This document shows positions 37,308-46,242 of a DNA stretch of 64,000 nucleotides, piece after piece. Each line of letters begins with the position of its first letter. Position 1 is the stretch's first letter. The stretch is taken from contig NZ_QOHH01000001.1 in assembly GCF_003319105.1 (NCBI RefSeq), positions 372,001 to 436,000 of the forward strand, written 5' to 3'. Origin of the DNA: Blastococcus sp. TF02-09. Lineage in GTDB: Bacteria; Actinomycetota; Actinomycetes; Mycobacteriales; Geodermatophilaceae. The notes below the pieces were generated by a model. It was not told where the DNA came from. It worked only from the letters and a program-made list of their open reading frames with translations, and did not search any database. The position numbers were made by a program, and so were the translations under genes.

Positions 37308-40154
37308 ATGTCCAGCCCCGCTGAGCGGTACGCCGCTTCCCGGCGCCGGACGGCCCATCCGGACCTCGTCGACTTCACCGCCGACCTGGGCTTCTCCCTC
37401 GACCCGTTCCAGGTGGAGGCGTGCGAGGCCCTCGACCGCGGGTCCGGCGTCCTGGTCTGCGCACCGACCGGCGCGGGCAAGACCGTCGTCGGCGAGTTCG
37501 CGGTGCACAAGGCGCTGGCCGAGGGCCGCAAGGCGTTCTACACGACGCCGATCAAGGCGCTGTCCAACCAGAAGTACAACGACCTCGTCGAGCGCTACGG
37601 CCCCGAACGCGTCGGTCTGCTGACCGGCGACAACGCCGTCAACGGCGACGCCCCCGTGGTGGTGATGACCACCGAGGTGCTGCGCAACATGCTGTACGCG
37701 GAGTCCCCGGCGTTGCGGGGCCTGAGCTACGTGGTGATGGACGAGGTGCACTACCTGGCCGATCGCTTCCGCGGGGCCGTCTGGGAGGAGGTGATCATCC
37801 ACCTCCCGCCGTCGGTCACGCTGGTCTCGCTGTCGGCGACGGTCAGCAACGCCGAGGAGTTCGCCGACTGGCTGGTCACCGTGCGCGGCGACACCGAGGT
37901 CGTGGTCAGCGAGGTGCGCCCGATCCCGCTGTGGCAGCACATGCTCGTCGGCAACCGGGTGTTCGACCTGTTCTCGCTGCGCCCCGCCGCCCACGCCGCC
38001 GAGCACGGCGACAGCCCGCGGCCGCTGTCCACCCGCGAGCGCGGCGCCTCCGTGGTCGACCCCGAGCTCGTCCGGTACGTCCGCGAGCACGAGCGGCGGA
38101 TCGAGGGCTGGGGCGGGCCGAGCCGGCGCGAGTCGTCGCACAAGCCGCGCTACCGGCCGCCGGCGCGGCCCGACGTCGTCGAGCGGCTGGACAAGGCCGG
38201 CCTGCTGCCGGCGATCACCTTCGTGTTCAGCCGCAACGGCTGCGACGCCGCCGTCCACCAGTGCTTGATGAGCGGGCTGCGGCTCACCGATGAGGCCGAG
38301 CGCGCCGAGATCGCGGCGATCATCGACGAGCGCACCGGCTCGCTGCCGGAGGAGGACCTGCACGTCCTCGGTTTCTGGGAATGGCGCGAGGGGCTGCTCG
38401 CCGGCCTGGCCGCGCACCACGCCGGCCTGGTGCCCGCGTTCAAGGAGACGGTCGAGGAGTGCTTCGTCCGCGGCCTGGTCAAGGCCGTATTCGCCACCGA
38501 GACGCTGGCGCTGGGCATCAACATGCCGGCACGGACCGTCGTCCTCGAGCGGCTGGTCAAGTGGAACGGCGAGGCGCACGTCGACGTCACGGCGGGGGAG
38601 TACACCCAGCTCACCGGCCGGGCCGGACGGCGCGGCATCGACGTCGAGGGGCACGCTGTCGTCATCTGGGCGCCCGGCATGGACCCCTCCGTCGTCGCCG
38701 GGCTGGCCAGCACGCGCACCTACCCGCTGCGGTCGAGCTTCCGGCCCAGCTACAACATGGCGGTCAACCTGGTCGGCTCGTTCGGCCGCGCGCGGGCCCG
38801 CGAGCTGCTCGCCTCCTCCTTCGCGCAGTTCCAGGCCGACCGTTCCGTCGTCGGGCTGGCCAGGGCCGCGGCGCGGCACGAGCGCGAGGCCGAGCGGTTC
38901 GCGGCCGACATGCACTCCGACCGCGGCGACGTGGGGGAGTACGCGCAGCTGCGCCGGGACATCTCCGAGCGCGAGAAGCACCTCTCCCGCGACTCGCAGG
39001 CCAAGCGCCGGATGGAGGCCGCCGAGGCGCTGGCCGCGCTACGGCCCGGTGACGTCATCCGGGTGCCGTCGGGGCGCCGGCAGGGCCTGGCCGTCGTCCT
39101 GGACCCCGGCGTCTCCGACGTCGCCGACCCGCGGCCGCTGGTGCTCACCGAGGACAAGTGGGCCGGGCGGCTCGCCTCGATCGACTTCCCGACGCCGGTG
39201 ACGGCGCTGGCGCGGGTCAGAGTGCCGAAGAACTTCAACCACCGCAGCCCGCACGCCCGCCGCGACCTGGCCTCGACGCTGCGCAACGCCCGCGTGGAGC
39301 ACGACCTCGGTGCCCGGCGCGTCAAGAACCGCTCGGCGGCCGCGGACGACCCGGTCCTCGCCGACCTGCGGGCCGTGCTGCGCCGCCACCCCGTGCACGC
39401 GCTGCCCGACCGCGAGGAGCGGGTCCGGGTGGCCGAGCGCTGGCTGCGTGCGGTGCGCGAGGCCGAGGCGCTGCACCGGACGATGGCCGAGCGCACCGGC
39501 TCGCTCACCCGGCAGTTCGACGCGACCTGCGACGTCCTGGAGGAGCTGGGCTACCTGGTGCCCGAGCCGGCCCAGCTGGTGCCCGCGGACACGGCGGTCA
39601 TCGGCGCCACCGACGTGGGGAGGGTGGGGGAGCACATAGTCACCGACGACGGCCGGCGCCTGGCGCGCATCTGGTCCGAGGCCGACCTGCTCGTGGCCGA
39701 GTGCCTGCGCGCCGGCGCCTGGAAGGGGCTCGACGCCGCCGAGCTGGCCGCCGCCGCCTCCACGGTGGTGTTCGAGGCGCGGCGCGACCTGCCCTCCCTG
39801 CCCGCGATCCCGAGCGGCAAGGTCAGCGCGGCGGTGGCGGAGATGCGGCAGGTGAAGTCGCGCCTGGAGGACGTCGAGGCGGCGCACGGGGTGCGGGCCA
39901 CCCGCGACCTCGACCTCGGCTTCGCCTGGGCGGCCTACCGGTGGGCCGACGGGCAGAGCCTCGACCGCGTGCTCGCCGGCGCCGAGCAGGCCGGCACCGA
40001 GCTCTCCGGCGGTGACTTCGTCCGCTGGATGCGCCAGCTCATCGACCTGCTCGACCAGATCGCCACGGTGGCCGACGACGCGGTGGCCTCCGTGGCCCGT
40101 GCCGCCGTCGGCAAGGTCCGCCGCGGTGTCGTCGCCGTCGCCGTGGGGGGCTGA
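37308..40154 (+). CDS. helY: DEAD/DEAH-box helicase HelY (Ski2/Mtr4-like)
   Basis: A 948-residue superfamily 2 helicase. The Q-motif region FSLDPFQVEACEALDRG leads to Walker A CAPTGAGKTVVGEFAV (about 51-60), TTPIKALSNQKYND, the DEVH box VMDEVHYLADRFRG (about 145), and SLSATVSNAEEFADWL. Further motifs are ALGINMPARTVVLERLVKW and YTQLTGRAGRRGID. The C-terminal DSHCT domain includes LVAECLRAGAWKGLDAAELAAAAS. It corresponds to Rv2092c and probably acts on RNA. A TAACGT hexamer lies 6 bases before the ATG, and GGAGG is also present, so both leaderless and SD-led starts are possible. Confidence 0.94.
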   Translation: MSSPAERYAASRRRTAHPDLVDFTADLGFSLDPFQVEACEALDRGSGVLVCAPTGAGKTVVGEFAVHKALAEGRKAFYTTPIKALSNQKYNDLVERYGPERVGLLTGDNAVNGDAPVVVMTTEVLRNMLYAESPALRGLSYVVMDEVHYLADRFRGAVWEEVIIHLPPSVTLVSLSATVSNAEEFADWLVTVRGDTEVVVSEVRPIPLWQHMLVGNRVFDLFSLRPAAHAAEHGDSPRPLSTRERGASVVDPELVRYVREHERRIEGWGGPSRRESSHKPRYRPPARPDVVERLDKAGLLPAITFVFSRNGCDAAVHQCLMSGLRLTDEAERAEIAAIIDERTGSLPEEDLHVLGFWEWREGLLAGLAAHHAGLVPAFKETVEECFVRGLVKAVFATETLALGINMPARTVVLERLVKWNGEAHVDVTAGEYTQLTGRAGRRGIDVEGHAVVIWAPGMDPSVVAGLASTRTYPLRSSFRPSYNMAVNLVGSFGRARARELLASSFAQFQADRSVVGLARAAARHEREAERFAADMHSDRGDVGEYAQLRRDISEREKHLSRDSQAKRRMEAAEALAALRPGDVIRVPSGRRQGLAVVLDPGVSDVADPRPLVLTEDKWAGRLASIDFPTPVTALARVRVPKNFNHRSPHARRDLASTLRNARVEHDLGARRVKNRSAAADDPVLADLRAVLRRHPVHALPDREERVRVAERWLRAVREAEALHRTMAERTGSLTRQFDATCDVLEELGYLVPEPAQLVPADTAVIGATDVGRVGEHIVTDDGRRLARIWSEADLLVAECLRAGAWKGLDAAELAAAASTVVFEARRDLPSLPAIPSGKVSAAVAEMRQVKSRLEDVEAAHGVRATRDLDLGFAWAAYRWADGQSLDRVLAGAEQAGTELSGGDFVRWMRQLIDLLDQIATVADDAVASVARAAVGKVRRGVVAVAVGG

Positions 40155-40156
40155 CC

Positions 40157-40540
40157 ATGACCGAGATGCCGAGGCAGCCCGCGGAGACCAGCGAGCCCGA
40201 CCACGCCGGGGCGACCGCGGAGAGCGGGACCAGGCGGCGGATCCTGCGCCCGCTGTACGGGTGGCTGGTGCTCGCCGCGGTGCTGGTCGCCCTGGCCGTC
40301 GCCCGGTGGGCCGGCCTCGGCCCGACGCTGCTGGACGACGGCCAGGTGCAGAGCGACATCGCCGAGCAGTTCGAGCAGCGCTACGACGTCGGGGTGGACG
40401 TCGACTGCCCGCGCGGCATGCAGGTCAGCGAGGGCCGCGAGTACGACTGCGACGCGGAGACCGACGACAACGAGGACCTCACCCTCGTCGTCACCATCAC
40501 CGACGAGGACCCGGCCGCCTACACCTGGGACGTCGACTGA
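40157..40540 (+). CDS. DUF4333 domain membrane-anchored protein
   Basis: A 127-residue protein. A disordered N-terminus is followed by one membrane helix (LYGWLVLAAVLVALAVARWAG) and an extracytoplasmic domain. That domain has the DUF4333 pattern of two cysteines, VDCPRGMQVSEGREYDCDA, likely forming a disulfide. The C-terminus is acidic and ends AAYTWDVD. It starts 2 bases after helY and is probably co-transcribed. The function is unknown. Confidence 0.8.
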   Translation: MTEMPRQPAETSEPDHAGATAESGTRRRILRPLYGWLVLAAVLVALAVARWAGLGPTLLDDGQVQSDIAEQFEQRYDVGVDVDCPRGMQVSEGREYDCDAETDDNEDLTLVVTITDEDPAAYTWDVD

Positions 40541-40542
40541 CG

Positions 40543-41469
40543 TCAGCCCAGCGCGCCGGCGGGCCAGCCCAGGGCCGCGCCCAGGCGGCCGAGCGAGGAC
40601 TGCAGGCCGTGCTGCTCCGCCAGCTGCGCCAGCGCGGCGGGGTCGGCGGGGGACCGGGGGAGCGTCCCCTCCACCGCGGGCAGGTCGATGTCCGTGGCCA
40701 CGGCGACCACCACCGGCGCGCGGTCGAGGTAGTCCGAGGCCGCGTGCAGCTTCTTGAGGACGGCGGCGGTCAGCGGCGCCGTCGGGACGACGGTGCGCGC
40801 CACGGCCGCCCGGATGCCCGCGAGGTCGCCGAACTCGTCGATCAGCGCCGCCGCGGTCTTGGCGCCGACGCCGGCGACCCCGGGCAGCCCGTCGCTCGGG
40901 TCCCCGCGCAGCACGGCGAAGTCGGCGTAGGCGCGACCCGGGATGCCGTACTTGTCGGCGACAGCGGCCTCGTCCACCGTCTCGATGTCGGCGATCCCGC
41001 GGTTGGTGTACAGCACCCGGACGCCACGCTCGTCGTCGACGAGCTGGAAGAGGTCGCGGTCGCCGGTGACGATGTCGACCGGGCCGCGGGCGCGGGTGGC
41101 CAGGGTGCCGATGACGTCGTCGGCCTCGAAGCCGGGGGCGCCGACGCGGGCGACGCCGGCGGCGGCCAGCACCTCGACGAGCACCGGCACCTGGGGGCTC
41201 AGCTCGTCGGGCACCTCCTCCTCGCCCTCGGACGCGACGCGGTGCGCCTTGTACGAGGGCAGCGCCTCGACCCGGAAGGCCGGGCGCCAGTCGTCGTCCC
41301 AGCAGGCGACGAGCCGGTCCGGGCCGTGCGCGGTGAGCAGCCGGGCGGTCATGTCGAGGAAGCCCCGCACGGCGTTGATCGGCCGGCCGTCGGGCGTCGT
41401 CACGCTGGTCGGCACCCCGTAGAAGGCGCGGAAGTACAGCGACGCGGCGTCCAGCAGCATGGTCGTCAC
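40543..41469 (-). CDS. 5'-3' exonuclease (Rv2090-like, PolA-type FEN domain)
   Basis: A 308-residue stand-alone 5' nuclease like the N-terminal domain of DNA polymerase I. Metal-site motifs are LLDAASLYFRAFYGVP, ACWDDDWRPAFR, GFEADDVIGTLA and IVTGDRDLFQLVDD. The helix-3-turn/HhH region is DGLPGVAGVGAKTAAALIDEFG. It would remove flaps or RNA primers. The GTG at 41469 lies 8 bases from a minus-strand TAGCGT (41478-41483); the ATG three codons in is an alternative. It is convergent with DUF4333 and divergent from the M24 peptidase gene. Confidence 0.92.
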   Translation of the reverse strand: MTTMLLDAASLYFRAFYGVPTSVTTPDGRPINAVRGFLDMTARLLTAHGPDRLVACWDDDWRPAFRVEALPSYKAHRVASEGEEEVPDELSPQVPVLVEVLAAAGVARVGAPGFEADDVIGTLATRARGPVDIVTGDRDLFQLVDDERGVRVLYTNRGIADIETVDEAAVADKYGIPGRAYADFAVLRGDPSDGLPGVAGVGAKTAAALIDEFGDLAGIRAAVARTVVPTAPLTAAVLKKLHAASDYLDRAPVVVAVATDIDLPAVEGTLPRSPADPAALAQLAEQHGLQSSLGRLGAALGWPAGALG

Positions 41470-41536
41470 GGGGAGGGACGCTAGCGGGCGGGCGGGACGT
41501 GCGGAGACCGTCGGGGTCCGTGGTTAGTCTGCGCCC

Positions 41537-42691
41537 GTGGGAAGCGCCTCCGTGCCGTCGCCGACCGGCCCGCTCGTGACCTCCGACCGGGTGCACGCCG
41601 CGCGGGCGCTGGCCGCCGAGTCGGGCACCGACCTGCTCGTCCTCACGCCGGGTTCGGACCTGCGCTACCTCACCGGCTACGACGCCCACGCCATGGAGCG
41701 GCTGACCGCGCTCGCCGTGCCGCGGGTGGGGGAGCCCTTCCTCGTCGTCCCGCGCCTCGAGGCCCCGATGGTCGACGTGAGCCCGGCCGGTGCGCTGGGT
41801 CTCGACGTGCTCGCGTGGGACGAGACGGACGACGCGTTCGCGCTGCTGGCGGGGGAGGCGACCGCGCGGCTGGGTTCCGCCCCCGCCCGCGTCGCCGTGG
41901 GGGCCCGCACCTGGGCCGAGCACGTCCTCGGGGTGCAGCGGGCGCTGCCCGGCTCGGCGCTGGAGCTCGCCGGGCCGGTGCTGGACCGGCTGCGCATGGT
42001 CAAGTCCGCCGCCGAGATCGAGGAGCTGGCGCTGGCCGGCGCGGCCATCGACCGCGTGCACGCCCGCATGGCCGAGTTCCTCACCGTCGGCCGCACGGAG
42101 GCCGCCGTGGGCGCCGACATCGCGGCGGCGATCCTCGAGGAGGGGCACGTCGGCGTCGACTTCACCATCGTCGGGTCGGGCCCGAACGGCGCCAGCCCGC
42201 ACCACGAGCTGTCCGACCGCGTGGTCCGGGCCGGCGACGTCGTCGTCGTCGACATCGGCGGCGAGACCGCGACGGGGTACCGCTCGGACTGCACCCGCAC
42301 CTACGTCGTCGGCGGCAGCGCTCCCGCCGACGTCGCCGAGTGGTACGCCGTCCTGCACGCCGCGCAGCAGGCGTCCGTCGCCGCCGTCCGGCCGGGGGTC
42401 ACAGCCGAGCAGGTGGACGCCGCGGCGCGGGACGTGATCGCCGACGCCGGCTGGGGCGAGCACTTCATCCACCGCACCGGGCACGGCATCGGGCTGGACT
42501 CGCACGAGGCCCCCTACATCGTGGCCGGCAACGACCTGCCGCTGGAGCCGGGCATGGCGTTCTCGGTCGAGCCGGGCATCTACCTCGCCGGCCGCTGCGG
42601 CGCCCGCATCGAGGACATCGTCGTGTGCACCGACGACGGCGTCCGCTCGCTGAACGGCGGTCCGCGTGAGCTCGTCGAACTCCCCGGCTGA
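41537..42691 (+). CDS. M24 family Xaa-Pro-type aminopeptidase (Rv2089c-like)
   Basis: A 384-residue pita-bread metallopeptidase. The N-terminal creatinase-like domain begins with HAARALAAESGTDLLVLTPGSDLRYLTGYDAHAMER. Metal ligands of the catalytic domain are in VVVVDIGGE, YRSDCTRTYVVG, FIHRTGHGIGLDSHE, FSVEPGIYLAG and ARIEDIVV (two Asp, one His, two Glu), all present. It probably cleaves Xaa-Pro dipeptides or short peptides in the cytoplasm. A TAGTCT -10 (41525-41530) lies exactly 6 bases before the GTG, so it is probably leaderless. Confidence 0.92.
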   Translation: MGSASVPSPTGPLVTSDRVHAARALAAESGTDLLVLTPGSDLRYLTGYDAHAMERLTALAVPRVGEPFLVVPRLEAPMVDVSPAGALGLDVLAWDETDDAFALLAGEATARLGSAPARVAVGARTWAEHVLGVQRALPGSALELAGPVLDRLRMVKSAAEIEELALAGAAIDRVHARMAEFLTVGRTEAAVGADIAAAILEEGHVGVDFTIVGSGPNGASPHHELSDRVVRAGDVVVVDIGGETATGYRSDCTRTYVVGGSAPADVAEWYAVLHAAQQASVAAVRPGVTAEQVDAAARDVIADAGWGEHFIHRTGHGIGLDSHEAPYIVAGNDLPLEPGMAFSVEPGIYLAGRCGARIEDIVVCTDDGVRSLNGGPRELVELPG

Positions 42692-43139
42692 CCCGGGGCC
42701 GGTGCCGGTCGACGTCGACCGGCTGCTGCTCGCGGCCCTGGCGCGGGACGGGCGGGCCAGCTACACCGAGCTGGCCGACAAGGTGGGCCTGTCGGTCTCG
42801 GCCGTGCACCAGCGCGTCCGGCGGCTGGAGCAACGGGGGCTGATCACCGGCTACCGGGCCACCCTGGACCCGAAGCTGCTGGGGCTGCCGCTGACCGCCT
42901 TCGTCTCCATCACCCCGATCGGCGCGCAGAACGAGGACCCGCCGGCGCTGCTGGCCCACCTGACGGCCATCGAGGAGTGCCACTCCGTCGCCGGCCAGGA
43001 GAGCTACATCCTCAAGGTGCGGGTGGCCTCGCCCGACGCACTGGAACTGCTGCTCCGCGAGATCCGGGCGTGCGCCAACGTCTCCACGCGGACCACCGTC
43101 GTCCTCTCCACGCAATACGAGGACCGCCCGCCGCTCTGA
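42666..43139 (+). CDS. Lrp/AsnC family transcriptional regulator
   Basis: A 157-residue regulator with an N-terminal winged HTH (VDRLLLAALARDGRASYTELADKVGLSVSAVHQRVRRLEQRGLI). The C-terminal RAM ligand-binding domain contains GLPLTAFVSITPIG and ECHSVAGQESYILKVRVAS. It overlaps the peptidase gene by 26 bases, implying co-transcription and possible control of peptide or amino-acid metabolism. The effector is not predictable. Confidence 0.88.
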   Translation: MSSSNSPADPGPVPVDVDRLLLAALARDGRASYTELADKVGLSVSAVHQRVRRLEQRGLITGYRATLDPKLLGLPLTAFVSITPIGAQNEDPPALLAHLTAIEECHSVAGQESYILKVRVASPDALELLLREIRACANVSTRTTVVLSTQYEDRPPL

Positions 43140-43156
43140 CCGGGCTGGACATCGGT

Positions 43157-43172
43157 TCGAACACGTGTTCGT
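43157..43172. promoter_or_regulatory. LexA (SOS) box
   Basis: TCGAACACGTGTTCGT matches the actinobacterial/mycobacterial SOS box TCGAAC-N4-GTTCGA at 11 of 12 fixed positions, including a perfect 14-base palindrome at 43158-43171. It lies 10 bases before the ATG at 43182 of the radical SAM gene and covers the place where its promoter must be. Rv2578c, the mycobacterial counterpart, is on my recollected list of LexA-regulated genes. Confidence 0.85.
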
Positions 43173-43181
43173 ATGGTGGGC

Positions 43182-45359
43182 ATGCGGTGGGAAACGCAGC
43201 GGCTCGACCTCGACGAGCCGACGACCCTGCCCGGCATGCCGAGCATCCGGGGCCTGCTGCGCAGCGTCCAGGTGCCGGAGTTCCCCGGGCTGACGTTCCA
43301 CGAGGTGCGGGCGCGCTCAGCGCTCAACAAGGTGCCCGGCGATTCCGCGATGCCCTTCTGCTACACGATCAACCCCTACAGGGGATGCAGCCATTCGTGT
43401 GTCTACTGCGTGGCCGGAGACACCCTGGTCCTCATGGCCGACGGGCGCCAGAAGCCGATCTCCGAGCTGCGCGTGGGTGATCGGATCGTCGGAACCGAAC
43501 AGCGTGGGACCTATCGGCACTACGTCACCACGGACGTCCTCGCCCACTGGTCGACGGTGAAGCCGGCGTACCGCGTCTCACTGGCCGACGGAACCGAGCT
43601 CACAGCCAGCGGCGACCACCGCTTCCTCACGGGCCGGGGCTGGAAGCACGTCGTCGGAGCCATGGCCGGGCGGGACCGCCGCCCCTACCTCACGACCAAC
43701 GACTCCCTGCTCGGTTTCGGGGGTGCGGCATCCCCGGTCGCCGCGTGCGAGCAGTATCGGCGGGGCTACCTCACCGGGATGGTCCGCGGCGATGCGAACC
43801 TCAAGGTCTACCGGTACCAGCGGGCCGGTCGCACCCACGGTGACGTCCACAGGTTCAGGCTCGCGCTCGCCGATGTGGACGGACTGATCCGCTCGCAGGC
43901 CTACCTGGCGATGGAGGGCATCCCGACCGACCAGTTCGAGTTCTCCGGCGCCACCGGGAACCGGCGCGCCATGACGGCGATCCGTGCGTCCAGCGCCGCG
44001 GCCGTGGCGCGGATACAGCAACTCATCGAGTGGCCGGTCGAGCCCTCCCGGGCGTGGCAGCGCGGATTCCTCGCCGGCATCTTCGATGCGGAGGGCAGCC
44101 GCAGCCAGGGTGTCCTGCGGATCAGCAACGCCGACGACGAGATGCTGGCCCGGACGCAGGACGCGTGCACTGCCTTCGGCTTCGACGCCGTTCTCGAAGA
44201 CCCGGGCCGGGAGAACAGGGTGCGCACCGTGCGCCTCAGGGGCGGTCTGAAGGAGCACATGCGCTTCCTGCACCTGACCGACCCGGCGATCCGCCGCAAG
44301 TGCACCGTCGAGAACATCGCGGTGAAGAGCGACGCGGATCTCCGGGTGGTCGCCGTGGAGAGTCTCGGACTCGACATGCCGATGTACGACATCACGACCG
44401 GCACGGGTGACTTCGTGGCGAACGGCGTCATCAGCCACAACTGCTTCGCCCGCAGGACGCACGAATGGCTCGAATTCGATTCGGGCCGGGATTTCGACAC
44501 CCAGGTCGTGGTGAAGACGAACCTGGCCGAGGTGCTGCGCCGGGAGCTGGCCCGCACGGGCTGGACGCGCGAGCACGTCGCCCTGGGCACGAACACCGAC
44601 CCGTACCAGCGCGCCGAGGGCCGCTACCGGCTCATGCCCGGGGTCATCCGCGCCCTGGCGGAGTCGGGCACGCCGTTCTCCATCCTCACCAAGGGCACGC
44701 TGCTGCGCCGCGACGTCCCGTTGCTGGCCGACGCCGCGGGACAGGTCCCATTGGGCCTGGGCGTCTCCATGGCCATCTGGGACGACGAGCTGCACCGGGC
44801 GCTCGAGCCGGGCGTGCCCACCCCGCGGGCACGGCTCGACCTCGTCCGGGCACTCGCGGACGCAGGCCTGCCGTGCGGGGTCTTCCTCGCACCGGTGCTG
44901 CCGGGCCTCACCGACGACGAGGCGTCGCTGGATGCCGCGCTCGGCGCGATCGCAGCGGCCGGGGCCACCGGTGTCACGGTCATCCCGCTGCACCTGCGTC
45001 CGGGCGCCCGCGAGTGGTTCATGGCGTGGCTGCGCACCGCCCACCCCGAGCTCGTACCGCGCTACGAGCGGATGTACGCCCGCCGGGCCTACGTCTCCGC
45101 CGAGTACCGGACCTGGCTGGCGCATCGGGTCGCACCGCTGCTCGCCCGGCACGGGCTGGACCGGCAGAGCGGGGGAGCGGCGCGCGGTGCCGACGGAGCG
45201 CAGGTCACCGGCGTGCCCGGCGACGAGGAGGTCGGATTCCCGGCGGGCAGCCTGCCGACCACCGGCCTGCCCGGGGTCCGACCCAAGGGTGAGCCGGACG
45301 CCGTCACCCCGGCACCCGGACCAGCCGCCGACGACGGCGGGCAGCTCTCCCTGCTCTGA
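43182..45359 (+). CDS. Rv2578c family radical SAM protein interrupted by an intein
   Basis: A 725-residue precursor. The host protein is an SPL/Rv2578c-type radical SAM enzyme whose 4Fe-4S motif C-x3-C-x2-C (YRGCSHSCVYC) is split: the first two Cys precede the intein and the third is the residue after it (CFARRTHEW). Splicing out residues 43407-44441 gives a 380-residue enzyme with continuous GCSHSCVYCFARRTHEWLE. Downstream parts include GTNTDPYQRAEGRYRLMPGV and LGVSMAIWDDELHRALEPG. The C-terminal 70 residues are disordered. The ATG at 43182 (MRWETQRLD) fits the family better than the ATG at 43173. A LexA box overlaps the promoter. The substrate is unknown; SOS control suggests DNA repair. 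Confidence 0.93.
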   Translation: MRWETQRLDLDEPTTLPGMPSIRGLLRSVQVPEFPGLTFHEVRARSALNKVPGDSAMPFCYTINPYRGCSHSCVYCVAGDTLVLMADGRQKPISELRVGDRIVGTEQRGTYRHYVTTDVLAHWSTVKPAYRVSLADGTELTASGDHRFLTGRGWKHVVGAMAGRDRRPYLTTNDSLLGFGGAASPVAACEQYRRGYLTGMVRGDANLKVYRYQRAGRTHGDVHRFRLALADVDGLIRSQAYLAMEGIPTDQFEFSGATGNRRAMTAIRASSAAAVARIQQLIEWPVEPSRAWQRGFLAGIFDAEGSRSQGVLRISNADDEMLARTQDACTAFGFDAVLEDPGRENRVRTVRLRGGLKEHMRFLHLTDPAIRRKCTVENIAVKSDADLRVVAVESLGLDMPMYDITTGTGDFVANGVISHNCFARRTHEWLEFDSGRDFDTQVVVKTNLAEVLRRELARTGWTREHVALGTNTDPYQRAEGRYRLMPGVIRALAESGTPFSILTKGTLLRRDVPLLADAAGQVPLGLGVSMAIWDDELHRALEPGVPTPRARLDLVRALADAGLPCGVFLAPVLPGLTDDEASLDAALGAIAAAGATGVTVIPLHLRPGAREWFMAWLRTAHPELVPRYERMYARRAYVSAEYRTWLAHRVAPLLARHGLDRQSGGAARGADGAQVTGVPGDEEVGFPAGSLPTTGLPGVRPKGEPDAVTPAPGPAADDGGQLSLL
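43407..44441 (+). other. intein with LAGLIDADG homing endonuclease (345 residues)
   Basis: The intein begins with Cys (CVAGDTLVLMADGRQKPI, block A) and ends GVISHN before +1 Cys (block G). Block B is around LTASGDHRFLTGRGWKHV and block F is MYDITTGTGDFVANGVISHN. The penultimate His, terminal Asn and both nucleophilic Cys residues are all present, so splicing should work. The central insert has two dodecapeptide motifs, YLTGMVRGDANL and FLAGIFDAEGS, each with its acidic residue, so the homing endonuclease also looks intact. The reading frame is uninterrupted. Confidence 0.93.
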
Positions 45360-45387
45360 GCGGCGGCCCGGTCGTACCGCGGCCCGC

Positions 45388-46242
45388 TCAGCCGGCGGCG
45401 CGGCCGCTCCTCGAGGTCCGGGCCACCGAGCGGGCAGCCCGCACCACACCGCGCGCGGACACCGGAGGAGCGCCGCCCGCCAGCGCCAGCCGCCGGTACG
45501 AGTCGTAGGAAAGATCGCGGTACGCCGCCGCCAGGTCCGCCGCGGCGGCCTCGCGCGACGGCGGGGCCGTGGCCCGCAGGTGCTGGGCGGTGCGCCCGGC
45601 GTGCTTGCCGAACGTCACCTGCAGCGCCTGGTTGGACAACCGCCCACCGATGCGCGAGTCCAGCCCTGGGCCGCGGCGCAGCGCCGGCAGCACCCAGGGG
45701 CTCGCCGCCAGCGCGGGGAAGCGCTCCCGCACCGTCTCCCACGCGTGCCAGGCGGTGAGCGCGCCAGTGACCGACCACTCGCCGTCGTCGGTGCGCAGGA
45801 CCAGCCGTCGCGTACCGGCGTGCACCTGGTCCCGGCACAGGGAGCGGAACATGCCGACGGGCGCCGGCCAGGCCAGTGCCAGCGCGCACCACGCGACCGC
45901 CCGCACGTGCTCGGGATCGGATCCGCGGAGCTCGGTGAGCGGACGCAGGTCCAGCTCCTGCGGCTCGGGCTCGGGCGTGCGAGCCCGGGGCAGGGCCAGC
46001 CCGCCGTACCGGGCGACCTTGCTGTACAGCGCCACGGTCGCGGGCTTCCACTCCCGGGCGGCCGCCAGGGGCGCGAGGCCGGTGCGGGCCAGCTCGTCCG
46101 GGCCGATGTCCAGCTCGAGCGCCGCCTCGGACAGGCGGCGCCACTGCACCTCGTACCTGGGTGGGGGCGGCCAGCGGCGCCAGGCTCGCTCCGGCGGCGG
46201 CGACGGCATCTCGGGCAACGGCTGCTGCCACGCGCGCGACAT
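45388..46242 (-). CDS. uncharacterised protein, possibly a degenerate tyrosine-recombinase fold
   Basis: A 284-residue arginine- and tryptophan-rich protein I do not firmly recognise. The N-terminal part (ARTGLAAPLAAAREWKPATVA-like helices) could be a SAM-like DNA-binding domain. The second half recalls a tyrosine recombinase: LCRDQVHAGTRRLVLRTDDG, then GALTAWHAWETVRERFP, GRTAQHLRAT in place of the usual H-x-LRHT, and DSYRRLAL with a possible late tyrosine. The first catalytic-type His is Gln, so strand-exchange activity is doubtful. It is convergent with the radical SAM gene, 28 bases away. Confidence 0.7.
   Translation of the reverse strand: MSRAWQQPLPEMPSPPPERAWRRWPPPPRYEVQWRRLSEAALELDIGPDELARTGLAPLAAAREWKPATVALYSKVARYGGLALPRARTPEPEPQELDLRPLTELRGSDPEHVRAVAWCALALAWPAPVGMFRSLCRDQVHAGTRRLVLRTDDGEWSVTGALTAWHAWETVRERFPALAASPWVLPALRRGPGLDSRIGGRLSNQALQVTFGKHAGRTAQHLRATAPPSREAAAADLAAAYRDLSYDSYRRLALAGGAPPVSARGVVRAARSVARTSRSGRAAG

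Noticed and set aside
43155-43165. GGTTCGAAC as a tRNA T-loop
   Set aside because: No acceptor, D or anticodon stems can be drawn around it; it is part of the perfect LexA palindrome.
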